A DNA stretch of 64,000 nt, from NCBI RefSeq assembly GCF_005886345.1, contig NZ_PNEC01000054.1, positions 1 to 64,000 of the forward strand, written 5' to 3'. Below, in pieces: positions 51,287-58,340 of the stretch. The stretch's first letter is position 1; every line of letters starts with the position of its first letter. The notes below the pieces were generated by a model. That model worked only from the letters and a program-made list of their open reading frames with translations. It did not search any database and was not told the DNA's origin. The stretch comes from Pseudoalteromonas phenolica. GTDB taxonomy: Bacteria; Pseudomonadota; Gammaproteobacteria; Enterobacterales; Alteromonadaceae. The position numbers and the translations under genes are program-made.

Positions 51287-52338
51287 TCGTTAAAAAAATT
51301 TGTTGGCAAAGGGATTTGAATTTTCTTATTAAGAACTTTGCCTTCAAATCTTGAAAAGTGTTCAAAAAACTTTGTCCCTGTAACAATATAAAAGTTACTT
51401 ATAACAACTTTCTTATTTTCAATAGATCCATAAAAAATAGCGTACCTTACGTCACAGTGTCTGATCTGGGTTTGTTCTATTTTGTTAATGTCTAACTTTG
51501 ACTCACTATCTGGGCAAATCAAGCCTAAATCTATTGTTGGTGAAGTTTGCAGTTTAACTTCCAATAGCTGATGCTTTACGTCTGGGAAAGTCCCATGGTC
51601 ATTAAATTCTTTATATCCGAGAGCTTTACAAACCAGAGAGTGTAATAAGTCTCCTCGTTTTCTTTCTTGATCTGCTTCTGGTGCATCAAACTCTTTACCA
51701 ACAATATTTTTTAAAGACGCATATAGCTGCTCTATGCTCAACAATTGACTCTTTTGGGGTGAATTAGTTGGGGAGTAGTTCGATAAGTCTAAGTTACCTT
51801 CTGATACTATTGCTTGAAGGTTGTCAGTATCTGATTTAGATAGTAATAAAGCCTCTTCTACGGTGCCCGAATACTTTGCCTGATACTTTTGGGTCAACTT
51901 ACCTGTGGTATCTAACACTACAAGATCACTACCAGTAACTACTTTAACTTTTGTGATAATTGAATTTTGATTTATTCGAATTAATACGTATCGACGCTCA
52001 ACGTCTAGTTCTTCATTCCAAACTTGTAAGTTATTAGATTTCTGCACATAAGTGTCGAATTGCTGACCAGTAAACCTTGGTTGTACTTTTTTGAATGAAG
52101 AAGGTAATGGGTATCCAAGTGCTTCACAAACTATTTCCTTAGCGACCTTAGACCTTGTTCTTAATGCTAACCCTTCAAAAGAGTACCCAACTAGTTTTTT
52201 ATTAAGAATTGCCGACAACTCTTCACTTGTAAGCCAAAGTTTTGAATCACCAATATCGATGTGATCGTAAATTGAAAGATTTGAGCTACTAATATTTTGA
52301 ACTTTGGTTGTGGCGATCTCTAAGGTGTTTAATGTCAT
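51283..52338 (-). CDS. putative type II restriction endonuclease, paralogue 2
   Basis: This 351-residue protein is the same length as paralogue 1 and aligns end to end with it. The PD-(D/E)xK candidate site is PDVKHQLLEVK near 255-265, preceded by DQERKRGDLLHSLVCKALGY. Its ATG overlaps the controller stop as ATGA, so controller and nuclease are translated together, the usual C-R operon logic. It is convergent with the methyltransferase. With paralogue 1 it may form a heterodimer, or the two may be separate enzymes. Confidence 0.65.
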   Translation of the reverse strand: MTLNTLEIATTKVQNISSSNLSIYDHIDIGDSKLWLTSEELSAILNKKLVGYSFEGLALRTRSKVAKEIVCEALGYPLPSSFKKVQPRFTGQQFDTYVQKSNNLQVWNEELDVERRYVLIRINQNSIITKVKVVTGSDLVVLDTTGKLTQKYQAKYSGTVEEALLLSKSDTDNLQAIVSEGNLDLSNYSPTNSPQKSQLLSIEQLYASLKNIVGKEFDAPEADQERKRGDLLHSLVCKALGYKEFNDHGTFPDVKHQLLEVKLQTSPTIDLGLICPDSESKLDINKIEQTQIRHCDVRYAIFYGSIENKKVVISNFYIVTGTKFFEHFSRFEGKVLNKKIQIPLPTNFFND

Positions 52339-52565
52339 TGAGTATCCTTACTTAATAAATGTGGAACCGAGGTATTCAGAGTTTTAGAAAGGGTTTCTAG
52401 TGTGCTCAATGTTACGTTTCGTTCGCACCTTTCAATCGAGCCAATATAGGTTCTGTGAAATCCACACAGTTCTGCCAACTCCTCTTGTGACAGGCTGTTT
52501 TCTCTTCTGAACTTTTGCACATTTTCAGAAAGAGTTACCAACAGAAGCTTGCTTGGTTTTCTCAT
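52335..52565 (-). CDS. C-protein type controller of the R-M system (HTH_XRE)
   Basis: This 76-residue helix-turn-helix protein has LVTLSENVQKFRRENSLSQE, then LAELCGFHRTYIGSIERCER and LSTLETLSKTLNTSVPHLL. It matches the small C proteins that delay nuclease expression after a type II R-M system enters a new cell. It is coupled to restriction gene 2 by a 4-bp overlap. The dyad at 52603-52635, 38 bases before its start, is the expected site for autogenous activation and repression. A second copy lies before restriction gene 1. Confidence 0.85.
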   Translation of the reverse strand: MRKPSKLLLVTLSENVQKFRRENSLSQEELAELCGFHRTYIGSIERCERNVTLSTLETLSKTLNTSVPHLLSKDTQ

Positions 52566-52602
52566 TACCTATCCCCTTTTAAATCAACCAAATAGTCCGA
52601 CA

Positions 52603-52635
52603 TTGATGACTTTGAGTCTACACACTATAAGTAGC
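52603..52635 (-). promoter_or_regulatory. C-box-like operator of the controller-R2 operon
   Basis: This 33-bp segment is shared with 49426-49458 (one mismatch). The reverse-strand form, ACTTATAGT-GTG-TAGACTCAAAGTC, is an imperfect dyad around GTG, like known C-boxes. Its position just before the controller start fits autoregulation. Confidence 0.65.
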
Positions 52636-52815
52636 ATTTCTGGTTGGTTTGGGTTTCTATCTCTTTCCAAAATCTGTGATTTTGCCCGCTGCATTGGAAC
52701 AATGCTTTAGTGGGCTAAGGCATTAAAAAAAATTAATTCACATGTATTGATTAATAAAAAATATGTGGTTTATTGAAAGGAGAACAAAAAAGGAATTAAT
52801 GAAAAACTGAACTGG

Positions 52816-53637
52816 TCAACTCCAACAGGACACTTTTTCTAAAGAATTCTCATACTCTACTGGCGACAGATCACCATTAGCCGTATGAAGCCTTTCTAAA
52901 TTGTAATATCGCATATATTCAACAACGTCATTTATCATATGCTCACGAGTTGGTTGTGGTACTTTTAGTAGCCAATCATGCTTTAAACTGCCGAAGAATC
53001 TTTCAACCACTGCATTATCCCAGCAAGCTCCAACATCACCCATACTCGCCCTGATATTGAACTGATTAAGTAGGTTGCGATAACGTCTACTCGTATACTG
53101 TGAGCCTCTATCAGAGTGGAATACCAAACCTTTAGGCGGTCTTCTTAGGTTATAAGCTTTAATCATTGCTTTCATAACCAAATCAGTCGTCATGCGCTTA
53201 TCTATATGCCAACCTACTATACGACGTGAATATAAATCCATTACGATGGCTAAGTACATCCAGCCTTCGCCAGTCTTCAAATACGTCACATCACCAGCCC
53301 AAACTTGGTTAGCGGCAACAGGATTAAAGCTTAAGTTAAACAAATTATCTGCAACTGCGTCAGAGTGCTTACGTTTGGTTGTTACCCTATATGCTACTCG
53401 TTGCCTAACAGTTAAATTTAACCGCGCCATTAGCTTTCTGGTTTTATAGAATGTTATTTTAAAACCTTCTTTACGTAAGTTCTTACACAACTCACGGTAG
53501 CCTAAGCTCTCTCGACTTCGTTTAAACAGCTTTTTGGTTCTACGATACAGGTGTAATTCATCTGCCGTTATAAGCTTTGCAGGCCGCTCTAGCCATGCGT
53601 AATAACTTGAGCGACTCACCTGCATGACTGAGCACAA
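52816..53637 (-). CDS. IS3 transposase OrfB (DDE integrase core)
   Basis: This 273-residue frame carries HTH_21 and rve integrase-core features: VWAGDVTYLKTGEGWMYLAI with the first catalytic Asp, HSDRGSQYTSRRYRN with the second, and DVGACWDNAVVERFFGSLK with the Glu. This is the IS3-family DDE triad. The active transposase would normally be an OrfAB fusion made by -1 frameshifting at the A6G site upstream. Here the orfA frame is broken, so full transposase cannot be made. The stop lies within the terminal repeat. Confidence 0.9.
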   Translation of the reverse strand: MCSVMQVSRSSYYAWLERPAKLITADELHLYRRTKKLFKRSRESLGYRELCKNLRKEGFKITFYKTRKLMARLNLTVRQRVAYRVTTKRKHSDAVADNLFNLSFNPVAANQVWAGDVTYLKTGEGWMYLAIVMDLYSRRIVGWHIDKRMTTDLVMKAMIKAYNLRRPPKGLVFHSDRGSQYTSRRYRNLLNQFNIRASMGDVGACWDNAVVERFFGSLKHDWLLKVPQPTREHMINDVVEYMRYYNLERLHTANGDLSPVEYENSLEKVSCWS

Positions 53638-53684
53638 TTTAACAACAGGATAAGCTTGGCTATTGTCTTTGACGAACTGATGCT

Positions 53685-53973
53685 TTACTTCATTTCTTTC
53701 GCAAAGAAGGCACTGGCCTTTTTTAAGATCTCTTTCTCCATTTTGAGATCTTTAACTTCTTTTCGTAGTCTTTTAAGCTCAGCTCGCTCATCTTCATTCA
53801 AAAGCGGAACCAGATTGCTCAGCTTCAAATTTGGCTTTCCAGTTATAAAGCAACTTATCTGTGATACCTAAAGACGCTGCTGCCTTTGATACGCTATAGC
53901 CTTGTTCTGTAACTAAAGCTACTGCCTCTTTCTTAAACTCAGCCGTATAACTTCTTACTTTTCTTTTTGTCAT
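53685..53973 (-). pseudogene. IS3 OrfA, disrupted by a one-base insertion
   Basis: The start MTKRKVRSYTAEFKKEAVAL and the helix-turn-helix (SVSKAAASLGITDKLLYNWK) are typical of IS3 OrfA. After SGSAFE a TGA stops translation at 59 residues. Removing one base from the four-base run at 53800-53803 restores NEDERAELKRLRKEVKDLK and the leucine-zipper part ending KASAFFAKEMK. The slippery heptamer for OrfAB lies in this second part, so the insertion prevents the fusion. Confidence 0.85.
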
Positions 53974-54124
53974 TTAACACCTCAATAATTGGATCATTTT
54001 CCATTATTAAAGTGTCCTGTCTAATTAAATCAGTTCACCTTGCTCCGCAACGTGTATTTTGCACGAAAAGTCATTTGAGGTGAGAAATCAGACATAAAGT
54101 CGATACGGCTGAAAAACCAGACGC

Positions 54125-54550
54125 CAGAAAGAACTAAGGCGCAACATAAGTCGCGCCTAAAGTTGACAACATCCATGATAGCTTCCAAAGCCTAAATCCT
54201 GTTTTATCTTCCGCTGAATGGTTATCTTCCATCGACAACCAAAAGTCCATTTAAAGTCCTATACACGTCCTGTGTTCCTCATATCCTAAATCCGCTTCGC
54301 AAAATCCTATGCGCTCCTAGTACACCCTGTACTCCATCCTCATCCTAGGTATCATCCTAATACCTGTAACCATCCTGGTTTCCGCTTCACCCATCTTTGG
54401 GCTGTCCTCACACTCCTGTGTGTATCCTATCTCCATTGTGCAACTCCGTTACACGCCTCATCCAGAGGAACCTGTTGAGCTTCTTGCCCTAGCACTTAAT
54501 CCATAACCTTGTGCTTATTCCGTTCTTCCTATCCCTTTGCCTTCCTGACA
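54125..54550 (-). ncRNA. csrB: CsrB-family regulatory RNA, copy A
   Basis: This untranslated RNA of about 425 nt sequesters the translational regulator CsrA. The reverse strand is crowded with GGA motifs, many in the loops of short hairpins: CACACAGGAGTGTG, ACCAGGATGGT, GGTATTAGGATGATACC and GTACAGGGTGTAC. This matches the CsrA-site consensus. The 5' end GTCAGGAAGG is placed by comparison with copy B, and the RNA ends at AGGCGC...GCGCCT followed by a U-rich tail. Its -10 (TAAACT) is weaker than that of copy B. E. coli csrB lies between yqcC and syd, as here. The ends are estimates. Confidence 0.85.
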
Positions 54551-54707
54551 TGATTAAGTTTACGGTAATTTGCCGTGTGCAAAAGCGACTTACGGCAATT
54601 TATTTAGTGTCATTTTATTTTAACAATGAAATACTTGTTATTTTTCATGTTGTTATAGTCAAACCACAGCCAGGGCAAAGTGTTTAAAACACCAAAGCCC
54701 ACAAGCA

Positions 54708-54725
54708 TGTGGGAAATATCTCACA
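54708..54725 (-). promoter_or_regulatory. GacA/UvrY-like upstream activating dyad, csrB copy A
   Basis: The 18-bp imperfect palindrome TGTGAGATATTTCCCACA (reverse strand) has the 6-6-6 layout of the TGTAAG-N6-CTTACA boxes bound by GacA/UvrY/VarA. It lies about 160 bases before the predicted start of copy A, the same place as in E. coli csrB. Confidence 0.65.
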
Positions 54726-54993
54726 GCTAAGTTTCCGATCCGTCCTTATCTAATTTTTTGATTTATCATCCAATATGAGAATCTTGGTCAAAGAAGAAGG
54801 ATAGCTTGATTTCCAACTGCTTAAATTTGAGCTTTGTTAGATTTGCAGTATGCGTTGAATTAAATAAGCATTCGCAACAAGGTTAATTAAGCGAGGAAAG
54901 ACTCAATAGATAAAAGACTTTCTTGTCGAGGTTGTTACCTAAGAAAAGATAAACATTGATAAAATTAGAGGTGATAAAAGAAATAACCTAACG

Positions 54994-55417
54994 CCAGAAA
55001 GAACTAAGGCGCAACATAAGTCGCGCCTAAAGTTGACAACATCCATGATAGCTTCCAAAGCCTATAATCCTGTTTTATCTTCCGCTGAATGGCCGTCTTC
55101 CATCGACAACCAAAAATCCGTTTAAAATCCTATACACGTCCTGTGTTCCTAATATCCTAAATCCGCTTCGCAAAATCCTATGCGCTCCTAGTACACCCTG
55201 TACTACATCCTCATCCTAGGTGTTGTCCTAACACCTGTAACCATCCTGGTTTCCGCTTCACCCGTCTTTGGGCTGTCCTCACACTCCTGTGTGTATCCTA
55301 TTCCTGAGTGCAACTCCGTTACACCTCATCCTGAGTATCCTGTTGAGCTTCTTGCCCTGGCACCTGTCCATAACCTTGTGCTTATTCCGTTTTTCCTATC
55401 CCTTTGCCTTCCTGACA
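54994..55417 (-). ncRNA. csrB: CsrB-family regulatory RNA, copy B
   Basis: This RNA of about 424 nt is a near-duplicate of copy A. Around thirty GGA triplets were counted by eye, many in hairpin loops (ACACAGGAGTGTG, ACCAGGATGGT, GGTGTTAGGACAACACC). A perfect TATAAT -10 (55424-55429) lies seven bases before GTCAGGAAGG, fixing the 5' end near 55417. The 3' end is the AGGCGC/GCGCCT hairpin at about 54996-55029 followed by TTCTTT. The -35 is weak, consistent with an activator-dependent promoter. Two copies suggest redundant or additive control of CsrA. Confidence 0.87.
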
Positions 55418-55423
55418 TGATTA

Positions 55424-55429
55424 ATTATA
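55424..55429 (-). promoter_or_regulatory. -10 box of csrB copy B
   Basis: The reverse strand reads TATAAT, seven bases before the predicted RNA start. The 17-base spacer leads to a poor -35 (CTTTTG). A TGTAAG half-site lies just upstream. The matching position in copy A reads TAAACT, so the two promoters should differ in strength. Confidence 0.65.
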
Positions 55430-55574
55430 CGGTAATTTGCCGTGTGCAAAAGCGACTTACAGCAAATCATTTGTTGTCACATTATTTTAAAAATAAAATA
55501 CCTTTTTATTTTCATATACTTAAATATAAACCACAGCCAAAACAAAGTGCTTAAAACACTAAAACCCACAACCA

Positions 55575-55592
55575 TGTGGGAAATATCTCACA
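55575..55592 (-). promoter_or_regulatory. GacA/UvrY-like upstream activating dyad, csrB copy B
   Basis: This is the same 18-bp dyad as before copy A (TGTGAGATATTTCCCACA on the reverse strand), about 158 bases before the start of copy B and two bases before the GNAT gene's stop codon. Conservation of the site within diverged flanks supports a real function. Confidence 0.68.
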
Positions 55593-55593
55593 G

Positions 55594-56244
55594 CTAACTT
55601 TCCGATCCGTCCGCATCTAACTTTTTATACATCAGCTCACCCGACACTTCACCGAAGGTCATTTGCTCAATCACCTCATATTGGTGCTTTAAGAAGAAGG
55701 CTTTTTGCGCTGTTTGTGTAATGAATACCGCCACGCCAGTGATGTCTTCTTCGGCTAGGTGAAGTTGCTCCACCCCGTTTAATAAGTAATGACCAAGACC
55801 TTGCCCCTGCGCATTCGGATGAATGGCAATTAATGACAAATAAAAACACTCGCCATATTGCTCTAGGGCCGCTCTTATCGCTTGCTCTTTAGCAACCAGT
55901 TGCTTGGTTTGAACATACCCGGCGCTGAGCATGAGTTTTAAACGCCAATGCCAAAAACGCTGCGCTGACAAAGGCCCGTTGGTTGCGATTGCACACGCAA
56001 CACCAACAAGTTGTTTGTCTATAAACGCGCCTAGCATGGCTTGACCACTTTGTGAGAATGTTTGTAACTCTTCGCGAATAAGTGCGCGCAACTTTTTCGC
56101 AAAGTCTACGTCAGAATCTGCAGTTAACACTTGCTTTAGTAATTCATCACTATGATAAGCTTGAAATAGCAGGCTTGCTGCAATGTTTATTTCTTCCGGC
56201 TCCAAATACTTTAGGCTCAGTTGATCTGCTTCTACTATTTTCAT
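55594..56244 (-). CDS. GNAT-family N-acetyltransferase
   Basis: This 216-residue protein has the GNAT acetyl-CoA site: the strand FYLSLIAIHPNAQGQGLGHY gives the Q/RxxGxG/A pattern (QGQGLG near 155-160), followed by the helix LLNGVEQLHL. The N-terminal 90 residues are helical. The substrate cannot be told from sequence. The gene is monocistronic and lies upstream of csrB copy B; read-through from it into csrB is possible because no terminator is visible between them. Confidence 0.82.
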   Translation of the reverse strand: MKIVEADQLSLKYLEPEEINIAASLLFQAYHSDELLKQVLTADSDVDFAKKLRALIREELQTFSQSGQAMLGAFIDKQLVGVACAIATNGPLSAQRFWHWRLKLMLSAGYVQTKQLVAKEQAIRAALEQYGECFYLSLIAIHPNAQGQGLGHYLLNGVEQLHLAEEDITGVAVFITQTAQKAFFLKHQYEVIEQMTFGEVSGELMYKKLDADGSES

Positions 56245-56490
56245 TATTGTTCCTGTTACCTAATTTTTACTAGAAAACTTAGTCAACTATAGTTACTGAG
56301 TGTTTTTTAAGCAAAAAGACATGCTAATACTAGTCAGTAATATCTAGTCTCTCGTTGTTAACATAAGTATAGAAAGAACGAATCGATCACTGTGCATTAT
56401 GCAAAACAAACCGTTTAGCATGGTTACGAGCTCAGCTATGCGCTTTAAAGATTTATGCTAGAATGCGTTTTATTTTGTTGAGTAAAACGC

Positions 56491-56754
56491 ATGCATCCCG
56501 CTGTTCATTCTGCTATTGCAGCCTTAGTCGCTGAAAACAAAACACCCACTGTTGCTTTAACTAAATCTAAGTTGTCAGAGCCTGTACCTATGCCTTTGGT
56601 TATTGCTGGGTTGACCGCCTACAAAAATGATCCAAATTGTATCAACACTCAACCTGCAGCAGCCCCAAAAGCCAAGGCTACAGAACAAAGTCAGCTTGAC
56701 CGCATTGAACAAAAACTTGACCGCTTACTCGCTCTATTAGAAAAAGATAACTAA
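56491..56754 (+). CDS. small protein of unknown function with C-terminal coiled coil
   Basis: This 87-residue protein has an N-terminal helical segment (AVHSAIAALVAENKTPTVAL). A Pro/Ala/Lys linker and a short amphipathic coiled coil (SQLDRIEQKLDRLLALLEKD, about 67-86) follow. No family is recognised. It is followed after two bases by the DUF2310 gene, so the two are cotranscribed and may act together. Confidence 0.7.
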   Translation: MHPAVHSAIAALVAENKTPTVALTKSKLSEPVPMPLVIAGLTAYKNDPNCINTQPAAAPKAKATEQSQLDRIEQKLDRLLALLEKDN

Positions 56755-56756
56755 TT

Positions 56757-57530
56757 ATGTTCGTTGTAGATTTAACTTTTGATTGTTACCAAGACACCAC
56801 CCTAGATGATGCCGAGCGTGCCATTAATCGCGTGGTGAATGCCCTACGTTTTAACGGACAGATCTTCGGGGATGAGTTTCCGACCGTATTAAAAGACGGC
56901 TACTTTATTACCCGTGTTATGTGCCCGCTTGAAGATGCGCTACACCCACTTAATCACAGCCCGTTTGTAAAAAAGGCCATTGAGCTTTTACAAGATGCAG
57001 GCTTATTGGCACCGAAAGTAAAGGTGATCGGTCAGGATATTCATGCCAATGGCGCCGACCTGTGTGACGCTCCGTCTTCTTATATTTTATATACCACTTA
57101 TGTGCATACATGTAGCCCGCTGTATTGCGGCGATGACTTTCAGCCTGTGCCACTTTATAAAATTCCTGCCATTGCCAATGGCGATTACAAGGCCTTAATT
57201 AAGTGGCAAGAGGATTGGCAAGCATGCGATCAGATCCAGATCAACGGTGCCACGCGCTGTGAGTTTGCGGCGTTAGAAGAGATTTCTAGTACTGAAAGCG
57301 ATTTGTTCCGTCGTGGTATGGACTTGTCTAAACGTATTCGCTATCTCACCAAAAAGCCGGTTTATTACTATTTGTATCGCGTTGGTGGTGAGAGCTTGGC
57401 AGCAGAGCAAGCGCGAATATGTCCAAGCTGTGGCGGTGATTGGAAGTTAGAGGAACCTTGGTTTGGCTTATTTGATTTTCGCTGTGACAGCTGTGAGCTG
57501 GTGTCGAATATCTCTTGGGATTTTCAGTGA
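56757..57530 (+). CDS. DUF2310 zinc-ribbon protein
   Basis: This 257-residue cytosolic protein ends in a zinc ribbon (CPSCGGDWK ... CDSCELVS, about 222-247). The rest matches DUF2310 in style (NALRFNGQIFGDEFP, YTTYVHTCSPLYCGDDF, DLSKRIRYLTKKPVYYYLYR). The family has been annotated as possibly nucleic-acid-binding; its function is unknown. It is cotranscribed with the preceding small gene. Endonuclease V follows 42 bases later. Confidence 0.8.
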   Translation: MFVVDLTFDCYQDTTLDDAERAINRVVNALRFNGQIFGDEFPTVLKDGYFITRVMCPLEDALHPLNHSPFVKKAIELLQDAGLLAPKVKVIGQDIHANGADLCDAPSSYILYTTYVHTCSPLYCGDDFQPVPLYKIPAIANGDYKALIKWQEDWQACDQIQINGATRCEFAALEEISSTESDLFRRGMDLSKRIRYLTKKPVYYYLYRVGGESLAAEQARICPSCGGDWKLEEPWFGLFDFRCDSCELVSNISWDFQ

Positions 57531-57572
57531 TCGCGCTACCCAACAATATACTAACTATAAATGGAAGTTACT

Positions 57573-58235
57573 GTGACAGATAAAATTCATGACGCAGAAT
57601 TGTTGCAAGCAACACTTGCAAAACAAGTCATTACATATAACGAGTTTAATAGCATAAATACCGTTGCAGGTGTGGATGTTGCTTATCATGAACAATCTAA
57701 TCAGGTTGTTGGCGCTATTTCAGTGCTTGACGCTGACACGCTAGAGTTACTAGAAACTCAAGTGAGCATTGAGGAAATTAGCTTTCCTTATGTGCCGGGG
57801 CTGTTTTCTTTTCGTGAACTTCCGCCACTACTGAATGCGTTTGCAAAGCTCACAATCAAACCCGACCTTATTGTTTGTGATGGTCATGGTATCGCCCACC
57901 CGAGGCGCTTTGGTCTAGCGTGCCACTTGGGTGTCAAGTTAAACTTACCCACTATTGGTTGTGCTAAAACTAAACTTATCGGTGATTTTTTGCCAGTAGA
58001 GCAAGCTCGTGGCCAGATGAGTGACTTATTAATTAATGAAGACGTAGTTGGAAAGGTGCTGCGCACTCAACACAATGTGAAGCCGGTATTTGTCTCTATT
58101 GGCCACAAAATCAGTCTAGATACAGCCGCTGAATGGGTATTAAAACTCTCGCCAAAATATCGACTCCCCGAGACCACACGTCAAGCCGATCAACTGGTCA
58201 ATAAAACACTTAAGTCAAAACTTGAGCTAACATAG
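57573..58235 (+). CDS. nfi: endonuclease V (deoxyinosine 3'-endonuclease)
   Basis: This repair nuclease of about 220 residues cuts one phosphodiester 3' of deoxyinosine, starting removal of deaminated adenine. AGVDVAYHEQS holds the first catalytic Asp, FPYVPGLFSFRELP the lesion-wedge motif, and VCDGHGIAHPRRFGLA the second Asp region. The start is taken as GTG at 57573, with GGAAG seven bases upstream. An ATG four codons earlier has no ribosome-binding site. A terminator follows at 58272. Confidence 0.93.
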   Translation: MTDKIHDAELLQATLAKQVITYNEFNSINTVAGVDVAYHEQSNQVVGAISVLDADTLELLETQVSIEEISFPYVPGLFSFRELPPLLNAFAKLTIKPDLIVCDGHGIAHPRRFGLACHLGVKLNLPTIGCAKTKLIGDFLPVEQARGQMSDLLINEDVVGKVLRTQHNVKPVFVSIGHKISLDTAAEWVLKLSPKYRLPETTRQADQLVNKTLKSKLELT

Positions 58236-58271
58236 AAAGCTATATCATTAGAATAGAGATACAAAAATAGA

Positions 58272-58303
58272 AAAGCCCAGCAAGTGCTTACTAGCTGGGC
58301 TTT
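58272..58303. terminator. terminator after nfi
   Basis: A 10-bp perfect stem, AAAGCCCAGC / GCTGGGCTTT, with a 12-base loop lies between convergent genes. A and T runs on both sides make it probably bidirectional. Confidence 0.8.
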
Positions 58304-58340
58304 ACTGATCCAAATCAACACTTTGATTAATAGTTAAAAA

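Larger units (their letters stand above)
52808..54037 (-). mobile_element. IS3-family insertion sequence, orfA frameshifted
   Basis: This 1230-bp element is bounded by terminal inverted repeats of about 29 bp. Both ends begin TGAACTG, and both contain ACAGGACACTTT after a variable middle. It carries orfA (broken) and orfB in the reverse orientation, with an A6G slippery heptamer (53718-53724) between them for -1 frameshifting. No target-site duplication is visible: the left flank ends AAAAC and the right flank begins CCTTG. The 3' end of orfB runs into the left repeat. It sits between the R-M locus and csrB. Confidence 0.9.
54121..55613 (-). repeat. two tandem direct repeats of about 0.62 kb carrying csrB-type genes
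   Basis: The unit 54121-54748 recurs at 54991-55613 with high identity, including the RNA body, terminator, promoter region and upstream dyad. The 240 bases between them are AT-rich and unremarkable. The pattern indicates tandem duplication of a whole regulatory-RNA gene with its control region. No protein frame is conserved between the copies. Confidence 0.85.

Noticed and set aside
54225-54430. Regularly spaced TCCT motifs first suspected to be a CRISPR-like or satellite array
   Set aside because: No constant repeat length and no unique spacers; the motifs are the complement of GGA sites in CsrB hairpin loops.
55291-55554. 87-residue plus-strand frame over csrB copy B
   Set aside because: Not open in copy A, and it lies antisense to the structured RNA; explained by the non-coding gene.
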